From Hyphomicrobiales bacterium (lineage in GTDB: Bacteria > Pseudomonadota > Alphaproteobacteria > Rhizobiales > Kaistiaceae): a stretch of DNA of 64,000 bases. Location of the stretch: the NCBI GenBank assembly GCA_017305635.1, contig JAFKKF010000006.1, forward strand, positions 310,001 to 374,000, written 5' to 3'. The translations under genes and the position numbers were made by a program. Of the stretch, positions 16,103-24,724 are shown piece by piece. Numbering within the stretch: position 1 is the stretch's first letter; each line of letters begins with the position of its first letter. Under the pieces are notes generated by a model. The model was not told the DNA's origin and did not search any database. It saw only the letters and a list, made by a program, of their open reading frames with translations.

Positions 16103-17440
16103 TCAGGGATGGCGTTCGATGCGCTCGATGACGATCGGGCCGAGCGGCTTCGGCGTCGTCGCCGACAGGGTGATGGCGGCGCGGATGCGTCGCGCCGCCT
16201 CGTCCCACTCCGCCTGGTCGCGGGCGTGGATCGTGCATAGCGCCTTGGTCGACCCGGCCTTGTCGCCGACCTGGCAGAAATCGGTGAAGCCGACCGTCAG
16301 GTCGATGGGATCGTCGGGACGCGTGCGTCCGCCGCCGAGGGCGATCAGCGCGAGGCCGACTTCCTTTGCATTCATCGCCGAGACGTAGCCTTCGGCTTCC
16401 GCATAGACGGGGGCGATCACATTGGCCTTCGGCAGGTGGTGCTCCGGGCGCTCCACGAAATCGGCAGGGCCGCCGAGGGCCTCGATCATGGTCGCGAAAT
16501 GCCGCGCGGCGGAGCCGTCGGCGAGCTTCGCCGCGGCGAGCTTGCGAGCGGCGTCCATGTCCGCCGCGATATCACCGATGCGGAGCATGTCGGCGGTCAC
16601 CTCGATGACCAGTTCCCGGGTGCGCGGATCCTGGTGCTTGCCGGTGAGGAAATCGACGGTCTCGACCATTTCCACCGCGCTGCCGACGGAGGTGCCGAGC
16701 ACGGCGTCGAGGTCGGTGAGCAGCATGACGCTCGGAATGCCGGCGCCGGTCGCGACGGTGGACATGCTCTCGGCGAGCTCGCGGGCGTGGGCCACGGTCG
16801 GCATGTAGGCGCCGGTGCCGGAGCCGACGCAGATCACCACGCCGCTCGGGTTGACCGCCAGCTTCTTCGACATGATCGAGCCGGTGATGAGCGCCACGCT
16901 CTCCACCGTCGCGGTCACGTCGCGGACCTTGAAGATCTTGCGGTCGGCGGGGGCGAGCTGCAGCGTCGGCGCGCTGATCGCGCCGCCCGCCTTCAGCACC
17001 GCCTTCATGTACTTGTCCGGCGACGGCGCGCCGTCATAGCCGGGCACGCTCGCCAGCATGTCCATCTCGCCGCCGCAATAGTCGAGGCCCCAGCCGGAGA
17101 GATTGGGCACGGTCAGGCCGCAGGCGGCGGCAAGCGGCACGACGAGGAGGGTCACCTTCTCGTCGCCGACGCCGCCGGAGGAGTGCTTGTCGATGATAGT
17201 CCTGGGCTCGACGCCCGACTTCGACCAGTCGAGCACCTCGCCGGAATCGCGCATGGCCAGCGCCAGCGCGACGCGCTCGGGCGTGGTCATGCCGTTCAGG
17301 TAGATCGACATGGTGAAGGCGCCGATCTGGGCCTCCGAGATCGAGCCGTCGGTGATGCCCTCGACGAAAGAGCGGATCTCGGCCTCGGTGAGCACCTGCC
17401 GGTCGCGCTTGCGGCGGATGACTTCCTGGGGTGCGGGCAT
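16103..17440 (-). CDS. deoA: Thymidine phosphorylase
   Basis: A 445-residue pyrimidine nucleoside phosphorylase that converts thymidine or deoxyuridine plus phosphate to base and deoxyribose 1-phosphate. The start MPAPQEVIRRKRDRQVLTEAEI gives the glycosyltransferase-3 N-terminal helices with FTMSIYLNGMT. KHSSGGVGDEKVTLLVVPL is the phosphate-binding signature, followed by LSGWGLDYCGGEMDML and SIMSKKLAVNPSGVVICVGSGTGAYM. Length is normal for DeoA. ATG is two bases beyond the VOC gene stop. With the BMP-type importer upstream and nucleoside hydrolase downstream, it supports pyrimidine nucleoside salvage or use as a carbon source. Confidence 0.92.
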   Translation of the reverse strand: MPAPQEVIRRKRDRQVLTEAEIRSFVEGITDGSISEAQIGAFTMSIYLNGMTTPERVALALAMRDSGEVLDWSKSGVEPRTIIDKHSSGGVGDEKVTLLVVPLAAACGLTVPNLSGWGLDYCGGEMDMLASVPGYDGAPSPDKYMKAVLKAGGAISAPTLQLAPADRKIFKVRDVTATVESVALITGSIMSKKLAVNPSGVVICVGSGTGAYMPTVAHARELAESMSTVATGAGIPSVMLLTDLDAVLGTSVGSAVEMVETVDFLTGKHQDPRTRELVIEVTADMLRIGDIAADMDAARKLAAAKLADGSAARHFATMIEALGGPADFVERPEHHLPKANVIAPVYAEAEGYVSAMNAKEVGLALIALGGGRTRPDDPIDLTVGFTDFCQVGDKAGSTKALCTIHARDQAEWDEAARRIRAAITLSATTPKPLGPIVIERIERHP

Positions 17441-17442
17441 GT

Positions 17443-17871
17443 TCAGGCCTCCAGCTTTCCCGGCGCGCCGCCCTCGCGCCAGGCGTAGAGCTCCCAGACT
17501 TCGTCGTCGGGGCCGGTGAAGTAGCAGCAATAGGCGTTCCAAGCATAGTCGGCGGGCGGTGCCTGGAAGGGCACGCCCTTCCCCTTCAGCTCGGCATAGG
17601 CGGCGTCGAGCTCCGCCGGCGTGTCGAGCTTCACCGCGATGCAGGCCTTGTGGGCGCCGGGGCCGCGAACGTTCGAGATGCCGGTATGGCTGGAAATATG
17701 GTCGATCTGCCAGAGTGCGAGCGTCAGGCCCGCGCCGGTGAAATCGGCGAAGCCCTCGGCGCGGTGCTTGGGGACGAAGCCGAGCTTGTCGACATAGAAG
17801 CGGATCGACGTCTCGATGTCGCTGCACAAGATGCAGACGTCGCTGATCGCATGGCGCTGGGCAAAATCCAT
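17443..17871 (-). CDS. VOC-superfamily (glyoxalase-like) protein
   Basis: A 142-residue vicinal-oxygen-chelate protein with the paired beta-alpha-beta-beta-beta modules: AISDVCILCSDIETSIRFYVDKLGFVPKH, then CYFTGPDDEVWELYAW, where the Glu is the usual metal ligand. I start at the ATG at 17871 behind GAGGAATTGCCCC; a TTG five codons earlier is possible. It sits between the permease gene and deoA in the nucleoside operon, so it may act on a nucleoside-derived sugar or reactive aldehyde. No specific activity can be inferred. Confidence 0.75.
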   Translation of the reverse strand: MDFAQRHAISDVCILCSDIETSIRFYVDKLGFVPKHRAEGFADFTGAGLTLALWQIDHISSHTGISNVRGPGAHKACIAVKLDTPAELDAAYAELKGKGVPFQAPPADYAWNAYCCYFTGPDDEVWELYAWREGGAPGKLEA

Positions 17872-17882
17872 GGGGCAATTCC

Positions 17883-18788
17883 TCAATAGTCGCGGAGCTC
17901 ACCGGATACCGCCGCGGCGCGCGCGCCGCCACGGAGCCGGCCACTGATCCAGACGCCGGCGACGGTGGCGACGTAGGGAAGCGCGAGCAGGAGGTCGTGG
18001 GGCACCCGGTCGCCGAACATGAGCTGGGCGCGGATGCCGATGGCGCCGACGACGGAGAAGAAGAGCGCGGCGAAGGACGAGCCGATCGGATGGCCGCCGC
18101 CGAAGATCACGGCGGAGAATCCCATGAAGCCGCGGCCGGCGGTCATGCCATAGGCGAAGATCTGCAGGCTGCCCAGCGCCAGCTCGGCCCCGCCGAGCGC
18201 GCAGAGCACGCCGCCGAGCGAGAGGGCGACGAGGCGCATGCGCGACGGGCTGACGCCGACGCTCCGCGCCGCGAAGGGATGCTCGCCGGCGGCGGCGAGC
18301 TGGAGGCCGAAACGGGTGCGGCGCAGGAGGATCCAGAGCCCGATGACGACGAAGGGCATGAGCACGACGAGGATCGAGAGGACGCCATAGGGTCCGACCG
18401 CCGGCCCGAAGATGGCGCCGAGGCGCGGCAGGCCCTCCGGCGCGGTGACCGAGGCCTGGCTGCCATAGATCGCCTGTACGGCGAGGTCGGTGCCGCCGAG
18501 CCCGAGGCCGGTGAGGCCGAGGCCGGCAATGATCGGGTTGGCACGCAGCTTCTCGACGACGAACCAGAGCAGGATCGAGCCGAGGACGCAGAGCACCACG
18601 GCGAGGCCGAGGCCGAAGAGGAGCGAGCCGGTCTGGACCAGGCCGAGGACCGAGGCGCAGCAGCCGACGATCATCAGTCCCTCGAGGCCGAGGTTCCAGA
18701 TGCCGGCGCGCTGGGCGAGCACGCCGGCGAGCGTCACGTAGACCAGCGGCGTGCCGTAACGGAGGGTGGCGATGATGAATTCGTCCAT
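17883..18788 (-). CDS. Nucleoside ABC transporter permease (YufQ/NupQ type)
   Basis: A 301-residue inner-membrane permease of the BMP/branched-chain-type family with about eight hydrophobic segments. It begins MDEFIIATLRYGTPLVYVTLAGVLAQRAGIWNLGLEG, the signature of the smaller of the two permeases in nucleoside (Bmp/Yuf) importers. The EAA-like cytoplasmic loop lies in GVSPSRMRLVALSLGG. Start and upstream stop share one base (TGATG) with the partner permease gene, so the two are made in equal amounts and should form the translocation heterodimer. Confidence 0.88.
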   Translation of the reverse strand: MDEFIIATLRYGTPLVYVTLAGVLAQRAGIWNLGLEGLMIVGCCASVLGLVQTGSLLFGLGLAVVLCVLGSILLWFVVEKLRANPIIAGLGLTGLGLGGTDLAVQAIYGSQASVTAPEGLPRLGAIFGPAVGPYGVLSILVVLMPFVVIGLWILLRRTRFGLQLAAAGEHPFAARSVGVSPSRMRLVALSLGGVLCALGGAELALGSLQIFAYGMTAGRGFMGFSAVIFGGGHPIGSSFAALFFSVVGAIGIRAQLMFGDRVPHDLLLALPYVATVAGVWISGRLRGGARAAAVSGELRDY

Positions 18789-19840
18789 CAGGTGCTCCCT
18801 GACGCGCGCCGGCGGGCGGCGAGGCGCGCGAGCCCGGGCACGGTGCGCGCGGTGATGAAGAGGGCAATGGCCGCGTTGATGATGTCGATGGCGGCGGAGG
18901 GCAGGCCGGCGAGCACGGGCAGATAGAGGCTTGCCGCGGCGAGGCCGCCGAAGAACAGCGATACGATCGCCGTGCCGGTGATCGACAGCGAGGCGACCAG
19001 CGCGATCAGGATGGCGGTGAAGCCGTGGGCGGGCAGGAAGCCGCTGACCAGCCGGCCATTCGGCCCGAGCACCTCGATGGTGCCGGCGAGGCCGGCAAGC
19101 GCGCCGCCGAGAACGAAGCCGGCAATGCCGAGGCGAGAAAGCTTCGCGCCCTGCCAGACGACCATGATCGGGTTGCGGCCGGCGAGGCTCGAGAGCACGC
19201 CGAAGGCGGTGCGGTTGACGAGCAGCCACATGGCCACGCCGACGACGATGACGATGCCGATGATGGTCGGCGACAGGCCGGAATTGGTCGAAATCCGGAA
19301 GGCGGGCGAGACCGGCCGGCTCGCCATCACCTGGCCGGTGCCGGAAGGGTCCTTCAATATGCCCGAGCAGACATAGATGAGGACGAGGCCGGCGATGAAA
19401 TTGCCCATCAGCGTGGTGATGACCTCGTCGGTGCCGGAACGGACGCGGAGCAGCGCCGGCCACAGCGCCCAGATGGCGCCGCCGAGGATGCCGGCGAGGA
19501 AGGCGAGCGGGATGACGACGAAGGCGGGCCAGCCGGCCATGAAATCGACGACGAAGGTGGCGCCGATGGCGCCGAGATAGAACTGGCCCTGCGCGCCGAC
19601 GTTGAAGAAGCCGCAGCGGAACGAGATGGCGACACCGCAGGCGGTGATGAAGAGCGGCAGCGCCCAGCGCAGGCTGTTCTTCCAGGCGCCGGGATTGAGG
19701 AAGGCGCCGTCGGCGATGCTCTGGAACATCTCCTTCGCCGAGTAGCCGGCGAGCTGGAAGACGATGCCGCAGAGGATCAGCGCGAGGAGGACGAAGGCGA
19801 TGGCGCGCCCGACCGTGATCAACCGGCCCTTCAGCATCAT
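18788..19840 (-). CDS. Nucleoside ABC transporter permease (YufP/NupP type)
   Basis: A 350-residue permease with about nine membrane segments, the larger partner of the heterodimer. Characteristic stretches are ITACGVAISFRCGFFNVGAQGQFYLGAIGA and RSGTDEVITTLMGNFIAG, both conserved in YufP-like nucleoside permeases, followed by GAKLSRLGIAGFVLGGALAGLAG. Starts at the ATG at 19840, which overlaps the ATPase stop (ATGA). There is no signal peptide cleavage site; the first helix VGRAIAFVLLALILCGIVF is a membrane anchor. Confidence 0.88.
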   Translation of the reverse strand: MMLKGRLITVGRAIAFVLLALILCGIVFQLAGYSAKEMFQSIADGAFLNPGAWKNSLRWALPLFITACGVAISFRCGFFNVGAQGQFYLGAIGATFVVDFMAGWPAFVVIPLAFLAGILGGAIWALWPALLRVRSGTDEVITTLMGNFIAGLVLIYVCSGILKDPSGTGQVMASRPVSPAFRISTNSGLSPTIIGIVIVVGVAMWLLVNRTAFGVLSSLAGRNPIMVVWQGAKLSRLGIAGFVLGGALAGLAGTIEVLGPNGRLVSGFLPAHGFTAILIALVASLSITGTAIVSLFFGGLAAASLYLPVLAGLPSAAIDIINAAIALFITARTVPGLARLAARRRASGST

Positions 19841-21417
19841 CGGGCCCCCGTCATGGCGGCGCCGACGGCGCTCAGCGAGTAGGGCGGGCGGAACTCGGCG
19901 ACGATGCGGCCGGAAAGCATCACGATCAGGCGGTCGGATATGTCGAAGAGCTCGTCGAGGTCGGAGGAGATGAGGAGCACGCCGCAGCCGCGCTCGCGCG
20001 CCGCGCGGAGCGACTTCCAGACGAAGGCGGTGGCGCCGACGTCGAGGCCGCGCGTCGGCTGGGCGGCGATGATGAGGGAGGCGTCGGCATCGACCTCGCG
20101 GGCGAGGATCAGCTTCTGGGCGTTGCCGCCCGACAGCGAGCCGGCAGGCTGCGTCGTGGTGGCGTAGCGCACGTCCCATTGCTTCAGGGACAGGTCGCAG
20201 TCGCGCCGCCAGGCGGCCGGGCTGATCAGCTTCAGGAGCGGGCCGAACAGGAGCTGGCGCGCCGACCAGTTCTCCCAGAGCGAGCTCGCCAGGCTCAGTC
20301 CTTCGGTGTTGCGCTCGAAGGGAATGATGCGCAGCCCCGCGCCGCGGCGCGCGGCAAGGGCGCCGCGGGTGACGTCGGTGCCGGCCAGGGCGATGCGGCC
20401 GGACTGCAGGTCGGCGAGGTTGGCGAGCATGCGCACCAGCGTGCGCTGGCCGTTGCCCTCGACGCCGGCGACGCCGACGATCTCGCTGCGGCCGACCGCG
20501 AGGTCGATGTCGGCCAATGCCGGGCCTTCCGGATCGGCGCGGGTGCTCGCGCCCGCGATCTCGAGGGCGACCGGGCCGGCGGGTGTGGCGGGGACGGAGG
20601 CGACGGGCTCCACCGAGGCGCCGAGGTCGCGGCCTTCGGCACCGGTCAGTGCCGCCTCGTCGGCGCCGGACAGCGCCTGCTCGGCGGCCGAGCCGACGAT
20701 GGCATGGGCAAGGCGCTGCGGGGTCGTGTCGCCGGCCGGCAGCGGTCCCTCGACGAGCTTGCCGCCGCGCAGCACCGTCACCGTGTCGGCAACGCCGAGC
20801 ACCTCGCGGATCTTGTGGAGGATGAGGAGGATGGTGACGCCGCCCGCCTTCAGGTTGCGGAGGCGATCGAAGAGCATCTCGACGCCGGTGGGGGAGAGAA
20901 CGGCGGTCGGCTCGTCGAGGATCAGGACGCTCGCCTCGGCGACGAGGGCGCGGGCGATCTCGACGCCCTGCTGCTGCTCGACCGCGAGGTCGCGGATGCG
21001 GTCGCGCAGCCGGACGCGCACGCCGAGGTTCTCGAGATGCTGCTTCCAGCGCGCCTCGAGGCCGCGGCGGGAATAGATCGGCGTGCCCTTCTCGGCGCCG
21101 AACTCCATGGCCTCGGCGACGGTGAAGGAGGGGGGCAGCGCGAAGCTCTGGTGGACGAGCTCGACGCCGGCGGCGCGGGCGCGGGCGACGTTGCCGGTCG
21201 CGACCTCCTGGCCGGAAATGAAAAGCGCTCCCCGATTGGGGCGAACGAGGCCGGAGGCGACGCGGGCGAAGGTGGTCTTGCCGGCGCCGTTCTGGCCGCA
21301 GACGGCATGGATGAGGCCGGGCGCGAGCCGGAGGCTCACGCCGGAGAGCGCCGCGACGGGCCCGTAGCTCACGGACACGTCGCGGCATTCCAGGGCCGGG
21401 GCGCCGGACGGCGCCAT
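19837..21417 (-). CDS. Nucleoside ABC transporter ATP-binding protein (double-domain, YufO/NupO type)
   Basis: A 526-residue ATPase with two fused nucleotide-binding domains. Domain 1 (about 5-250) has Walker A GQNGAGKT and a divergent signature LAVEQQQGVEIARAL followed by ILDEPTAVLSP. Domain 2 (about 285-520) has a degenerate P-loop VAGVEGNGQRTL and a good signature LSGGNAQKLILARE, then IAAQPTRGLDVGA where the usual Asp-Glu of Walker B is changed to Ala-Gln. One weakened site is usual in this family. Between the domains is a Pro/Ala/Ser-rich linker (VEPVASVPATPAGP). It powers import with the two permeases encoded downstream. Confidence 0.9.
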   Translation of the reverse strand: MAPSGAPALECRDVSVSYGPVAALSGVSLRLAPGLIHAVCGQNGAGKTTFARVASGLVRPNRGALFISGQEVATGNVARARAAGVELVHQSFALPPSFTVAEAMEFGAEKGTPIYSRRGLEARWKQHLENLGVRVRLRDRIRDLAVEQQQGVEIARALVAEASVLILDEPTAVLSPTGVEMLFDRLRNLKAGGVTILLILHKIREVLGVADTVTVLRGGKLVEGPLPAGDTTPQRLAHAIVGSAAEQALSGADEAALTGAEGRDLGASVEPVASVPATPAGPVALEIAGASTRADPEGPALADIDLAVGRSEIVGVAGVEGNGQRTLVRMLANLADLQSGRIALAGTDVTRGALAARRGAGLRIIPFERNTEGLSLASSLWENWSARQLLFGPLLKLISPAAWRRDCDLSLKQWDVRYATTTQPAGSLSGGNAQKLILAREVDADASLIIAAQPTRGLDVGATAFVWKSLRAARERGCGVLLISSDLDELFDISDRLIVMLSGRIVAEFRPPYSLSAVGAAMTGAR

Positions 21418-21436
21418 GGGTGTCGGCCGGCTCCGG

Positions 21437-22501
21437 CTAGAGGGTGGTGTTGAACGGCACCTTCAGGGCGCCGGAGATGATGTCGGCCTTGGCCTTCTCG
21501 ATTTCCGGCCAGATGGACTTCGCCTTGTCGACGAGGTCTTTCGGGCCCTGTTCCTGCCAGACCGGCGAGAGCACGAAATCGATCACGCCGGTGCCGAGGC
21601 CGGTAGCGAGGTGGCCGCCCTTGAAGTCGGGCCCGAGGGCCTTGGAGACCTCGTTGTAGAGCGACTGGCCGAAGTCGAGCGCGACGAGCGCGGCGACGGT
21701 CTTCGGGCCGATCTTGTACTGGGCCGGCGAGATGCCGCTGACCATGCGGCCCTCGCCTTCGTTCGCCGCCTGGATCACGCCGGTATCGGTGGCAGCGCCG
21801 TCGGTCTGGATGTAGTCGACGCCGTCCTGGAACATCTGGCTGGCGATCTCGTGACCCTTGGCCGGATCCTGGAAGGAGCCGGCGAAGGCGGCGGCGAGGG
21901 TGACCTTGGCGTCGACCGCCGCTGCCGCGGCCTTGATCGAGTTCACGTCGGCATTGAGCGGCGGCAGGCTGACGCCGCCGATATAGCCGAGCTTGCCCGA
22001 CTTCGACATCTTGGCGCCGAACAGGCCCGACAGGTAGCAGCCGAGGTAGTAGTCGTAGGAGACGGTCTCGTAGTTCGGGATCGGCGGATCGACCGGATCG
22101 GCGAAGATCTGGATCCACTTGGTGTTCGGATATTGCGGGGCGAGCGCCTTGATCGGCTCGGCGACCTCGTTGAAGGTCGCGGCGATGATCGAGGCACCGG
22201 CATCGGCGAGCGACTTGAAGATGGTCTCGTAGGTCGCCGCGTCCTGGGCATAGACGATGCGGGTCTGGAAGCCCTTCTCGCCGGAAAGCTTCTTCAGCGC
22301 CGCGATCATGGAATCGATTGGGCCGTTGTCGCCGGCGGCCTGGGTATGGACCAGCGCCACCAGCCCGCCCTCGGCGGCGGCGAATTGCGGCCAGGCGACC
22401 GTGCCGGCTCCGGCAAGGGCGGCTACGCCGAGCGAGGTCTGCAGGAAGGACCGGCGCGAAACGCCGCCCTTCGTCCGTTCAATGTCCGAATTCCTGGTCA
22501 T
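21437..22501 (-). CDS. BMP-family nucleoside-binding protein of ABC transporter (Tat signal)
   Basis: A 354-residue periplasmic binding protein of the BMP/PnrA type. The N-terminus has a twin-arginine signal (SRRSFLQTSLGVAALAGAGTVAWP, cleavage near QFAAAEGG). The mature domain reads LVALVHTQAAGDNGPIDSMIAAL, TFNEVAEPIKALAPQYPNTKWIQIF, GCYLSGLFGAKMSKSGKLGYIGGVSLP and VDYIQTDGAATDTGVIQAANEG, all typical of purine/pyrimidine nucleoside-binding proteins. First gene of the operon running down to 13613. A RutR-like box lies 175 bases upstream. Confidence 0.88.
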   Translation of the reverse strand: MTRNSDIERTKGGVSRRSFLQTSLGVAALAGAGTVAWPQFAAAEGGLVALVHTQAAGDNGPIDSMIAALKKLSGEKGFQTRIVYAQDAATYETIFKSLADAGASIIAATFNEVAEPIKALAPQYPNTKWIQIFADPVDPPIPNYETVSYDYYLGCYLSGLFGAKMSKSGKLGYIGGVSLPPLNADVNSIKAAAAAVDAKVTLAAAFAGSFQDPAKGHEIASQMFQDGVDYIQTDGAATDTGVIQAANEGEGRMVSGISPAQYKIGPKTVAALVALDFGQSLYNEVSKALGPDFKGGHLATGLGTGVIDFVLSPVWQEQGPKDLVDKAKSIWPEIEKAKADIISGALKVPFNTTL

Positions 22502-22675
22502 GCGAACAATCCTTCCCTGTTTTGGCGAGGCTGGCCGCCGCGCGAAGTGAAACGTCAATGCGAGAATCGTACCGCACGGCAGGGCGTACGGCGAGTCCAT
22601 GCGAAGGGCCGTCCACGCATGGCGCGAGACACGGCCGAAGCGCGAGGGCGTTCGTCTCCCGGAAGGTCGACGATG

Positions 22676-22691
22676 TTGACGCAAAGGTCAG
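22676..22691. promoter_or_regulatory. RutR-like operator upstream of the nucleoside operon
   Basis: TTGACGCAAAGGTCAG closely follows the E. coli RutR consensus TTGACCANNTGGTCAA in half-site sequence and in spacing. It stands in the 259-base gap before the BMP binding-protein gene. A sister site lies at 25619-25634 beside the rutR-like gene; both share CTGACC-N4-CGTCAAC when read in the same direction. The rest of this gap contains nothing else I can recognise, and no clear -10/-35 pair beside this box. Confidence 0.65.
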
Positions 22692-22760
22692 GTTTTCCCC
22701 TGCACCGCATCGCGTCAGCTCCTGCCTCTTCTTGTGGCGCCGCGGCGCGACCCTGCTGCA

Positions 22761-23084
22761 TCAGGGCAGTGGCGGCGAGAAGGCGGTCGGCTTCAGGATG
22801 CGGTTCTCCTGCGTCTCAATGGCGCCCATCTCCCAGATCTCGCTCATGTATTTCTGCCAGGCCGGGTCGGCGTTCATCGCGGCACGCCGGCGGTCGCGGT
22901 CGTCGAGGCTGTCGAAGCCCCACATCAGGATCACCTGGTGGAGATTGCCGAACTCGGTGGTGAAGAAGCCGAGCGGCCGGCCGAGATGCTTCTTCTGCAG
23001 GTCGAGCCCGTCCGCCTCGTACTTCTTCAGCCAGCGCGCCATGGTGCCGGGCCTGAACGTGTAGGTGCGCTGCTCGACGAACAT
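22761..23084 (-). CDS. NIPSNAP family protein
   Basis: A 107-residue ferredoxin-like dimeric alpha/beta barrel protein. MFVEQRTYTFRPGTMARWLKKYEADGL and LHQVILMWGFDSLDDRDRRRAAMNADPAWQKYM are the classic NIPSNAP segments (RTY near the start, Trp and repeated Arg in the middle). Molecular role of bacterial NIPSNAPs is not established; they are often found with catabolic enzymes. It starts 8 bases after the GMC oxidoreductase stop and closes the UDG-GMC-NIPSNAP operon. Confidence 0.85.
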   Translation of the reverse strand: MFVEQRTYTFRPGTMARWLKKYEADGLDLQKKHLGRPLGFFTTEFGNLHQVILMWGFDSLDDRDRRRAAMNADPAWQKYMSEIWEMGAIETQENRILKPTAFSPPLP

Positions 23085-23092
23085 GGTGTGCC

Positions 23093-24724
23093 TCAGGCGT
23101 TGGCGCGGAGCACCATGTCGGCGGCCTTCTCGCCGATCATGATGCTGGGCGCGTTGGTATTGCCGCTCGAGATGATCGGCATGATGGAAGCATCGGCGAC
23201 GCGCAGGCCCTCGATGCCGTGAACGCGGAGCTCGGCATCGACCACCGCCATGCGGTCGGTGCCCATCCTGCAGGTGCCGACGGGGTGCAGCGTCGTGCCG
23301 CCCGCCTTCTTCAGCCAGGTGCGCAGCTCGGCATCGCTCTGCACGTCGGGCCCGGGGGCGAGCTCCTTGCCGACAAGGTCGGCGAAGGCCTTCTGCGCCA
23401 TCACCTCGCGCATCAGCTTCACCCCGGCGATGGTGGTCTGCTTGTCGAAATCGGTGCCGAGGTAGTTGGCGAATATGCGCGGCGGATCGGCGGGATTGCC
23501 CGACCGCAGCATGATGGCGCCGCGGCTCTCGGGATTGACCGGCCCGACGCGGATGGTGATGCCGTGGTTATCCTCGACCTTCTGCTTCCCGAAGAGCTTC
23601 GGCCAGTGGAGGTTGGCGGTCTTCTCCAGCGCCGGCATGAAATGGGCCTGGATGTCGGGCGCCTCCAGTCCCGGCCGCGATTTCAGGAAGGCGCCGCCCT
23701 CGTAGGGGAAGGTGGTGGCGACGCCCCTGCCGAGGAGGAACCCTTCGAGGATCGACCTGGTCAGCCGATCGATGCGGAGGTCCGAGTAGAGCGTGACCGG
23801 CCTGGTCACCTCGTAGACGACGCAGACGTCGACATGGTCCTGCAGGTTCTTGCCGACGCCGGGCAGCTGGTGCACCGGCCTGATGTCGTGCATGACCAGC
23901 TCGTCGGCATTGCCGATTCCGGACAGCATCAGGATCTGCGGCGAGTTCACCGTGCCGGCCGAGAGGATGATCTCGCGCGCGGCGCGAACCCGGCGCTCCT
24001 GCCCCTCGGCGGTGTAGTCGACGGCGACCGCCCTGCCGTTCTCCACGACGATGCGCCGCGTCAACGCGTGGGTGGCGACGGTGAGGTTCGGGCGCTTGAG
24101 GATCGGCCGGAGAAACGCCTTCGAGGTCGAGCAGCGCTTGCCGTTCCGGATGGTGAAGTCATAGCGGCCGAAACCCTCCTGATCGGCGCCGTTGAAGTCG
24201 TCGTTGAAGGCGTGGCCGGCCTGCTTCCCCGCCTCGATGAAGAGGTCGAAGAGCGGGTTCCCCGATCGCGCCCGGCAGACGCTGAGCTCGCCCGTCTCGC
24301 CATGGTATTCGCCATGGCGTTCGGCGTGGCCCTCGGACTTCCGGAAGAAGGGGAGCACCTCGGCATAGCTCCACCCGGGCAGGCCCATCTGCGCCCAGCG
24401 GTCGTAGTCGTGGCGGTTGCCGCGCACGTAGATCATGCCATTGATGGTCGAGGTGCCGCCGAGCGCCTTGCCGCGCGGCCAGTAGATGCGGCGATTGTCG
24501 AGCTCCGGCTCGGGCTCCGTCTCGTAGTGCCAGTTGTAGATGCGCGAATGCATCAGCTTGCCCATGAGCATGGGCAATTGCACCAGCGGATGGCGGTCGC
24601 GTCCGCCCGCCTCGATGAGGAGCACGCTGTTCCTCGGATCGGCGGAGAGGCGATTGGCCAGCACGCAGCCGGCCGAGCCGGCGCCGATGACGATGTAGTC
24701 GTAGGCGAGCTCGCGCATGGCCAT
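23093..24724 (-). CDS. GMC family oxidoreductase (choline dehydrogenase-like)
   Basis: A 543-residue FAD oxidoreductase resembling choline/alcohol dehydrogenases. FAD-binding YDYIVIGAGSAGCVLANRLS, GMC signature 1 WPRGKALGGTSTINGMIYVRG and signature 2 GTVNSPQILMLSGIG are all present. The active-site His and Asn are in GGTTLHPVGTCRMG and ISSGNTNAPSIMIGE. Cytosolic, no signal sequence. Start (ATG GCC ATG) overlaps the UDG-like gene stop by one base (TGATG), so it is co-translated with that gene. Substrate unknown; choline itself is not supported by neighbours, which concern pyrimidines and nucleosides. Confidence 0.88.
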   Translation of the reverse strand: MAMRELAYDYIVIGAGSAGCVLANRLSADPRNSVLLIEAGGRDRHPLVQLPMLMGKLMHSRIYNWHYETEPEPELDNRRIYWPRGKALGGTSTINGMIYVRGNRHDYDRWAQMGLPGWSYAEVLPFFRKSEGHAERHGEYHGETGELSVCRARSGNPLFDLFIEAGKQAGHAFNDDFNGADQEGFGRYDFTIRNGKRCSTSKAFLRPILKRPNLTVATHALTRRIVVENGRAVAVDYTAEGQERRVRAAREIILSAGTVNSPQILMLSGIGNADELVMHDIRPVHQLPGVGKNLQDHVDVCVVYEVTRPVTLYSDLRIDRLTRSILEGFLLGRGVATTFPYEGGAFLKSRPGLEAPDIQAHFMPALEKTANLHWPKLFGKQKVEDNHGITIRVGPVNPESRGAIMLRSGNPADPPRIFANYLGTDFDKQTTIAGVKLMREVMAQKAFADLVGKELAPGPDVQSDAELRTWLKKAGGTTLHPVGTCRMGTDRMAVVDAELRVHGIEGLRVADASIMPIISSGNTNAPSIMIGEKAADMVLRANA

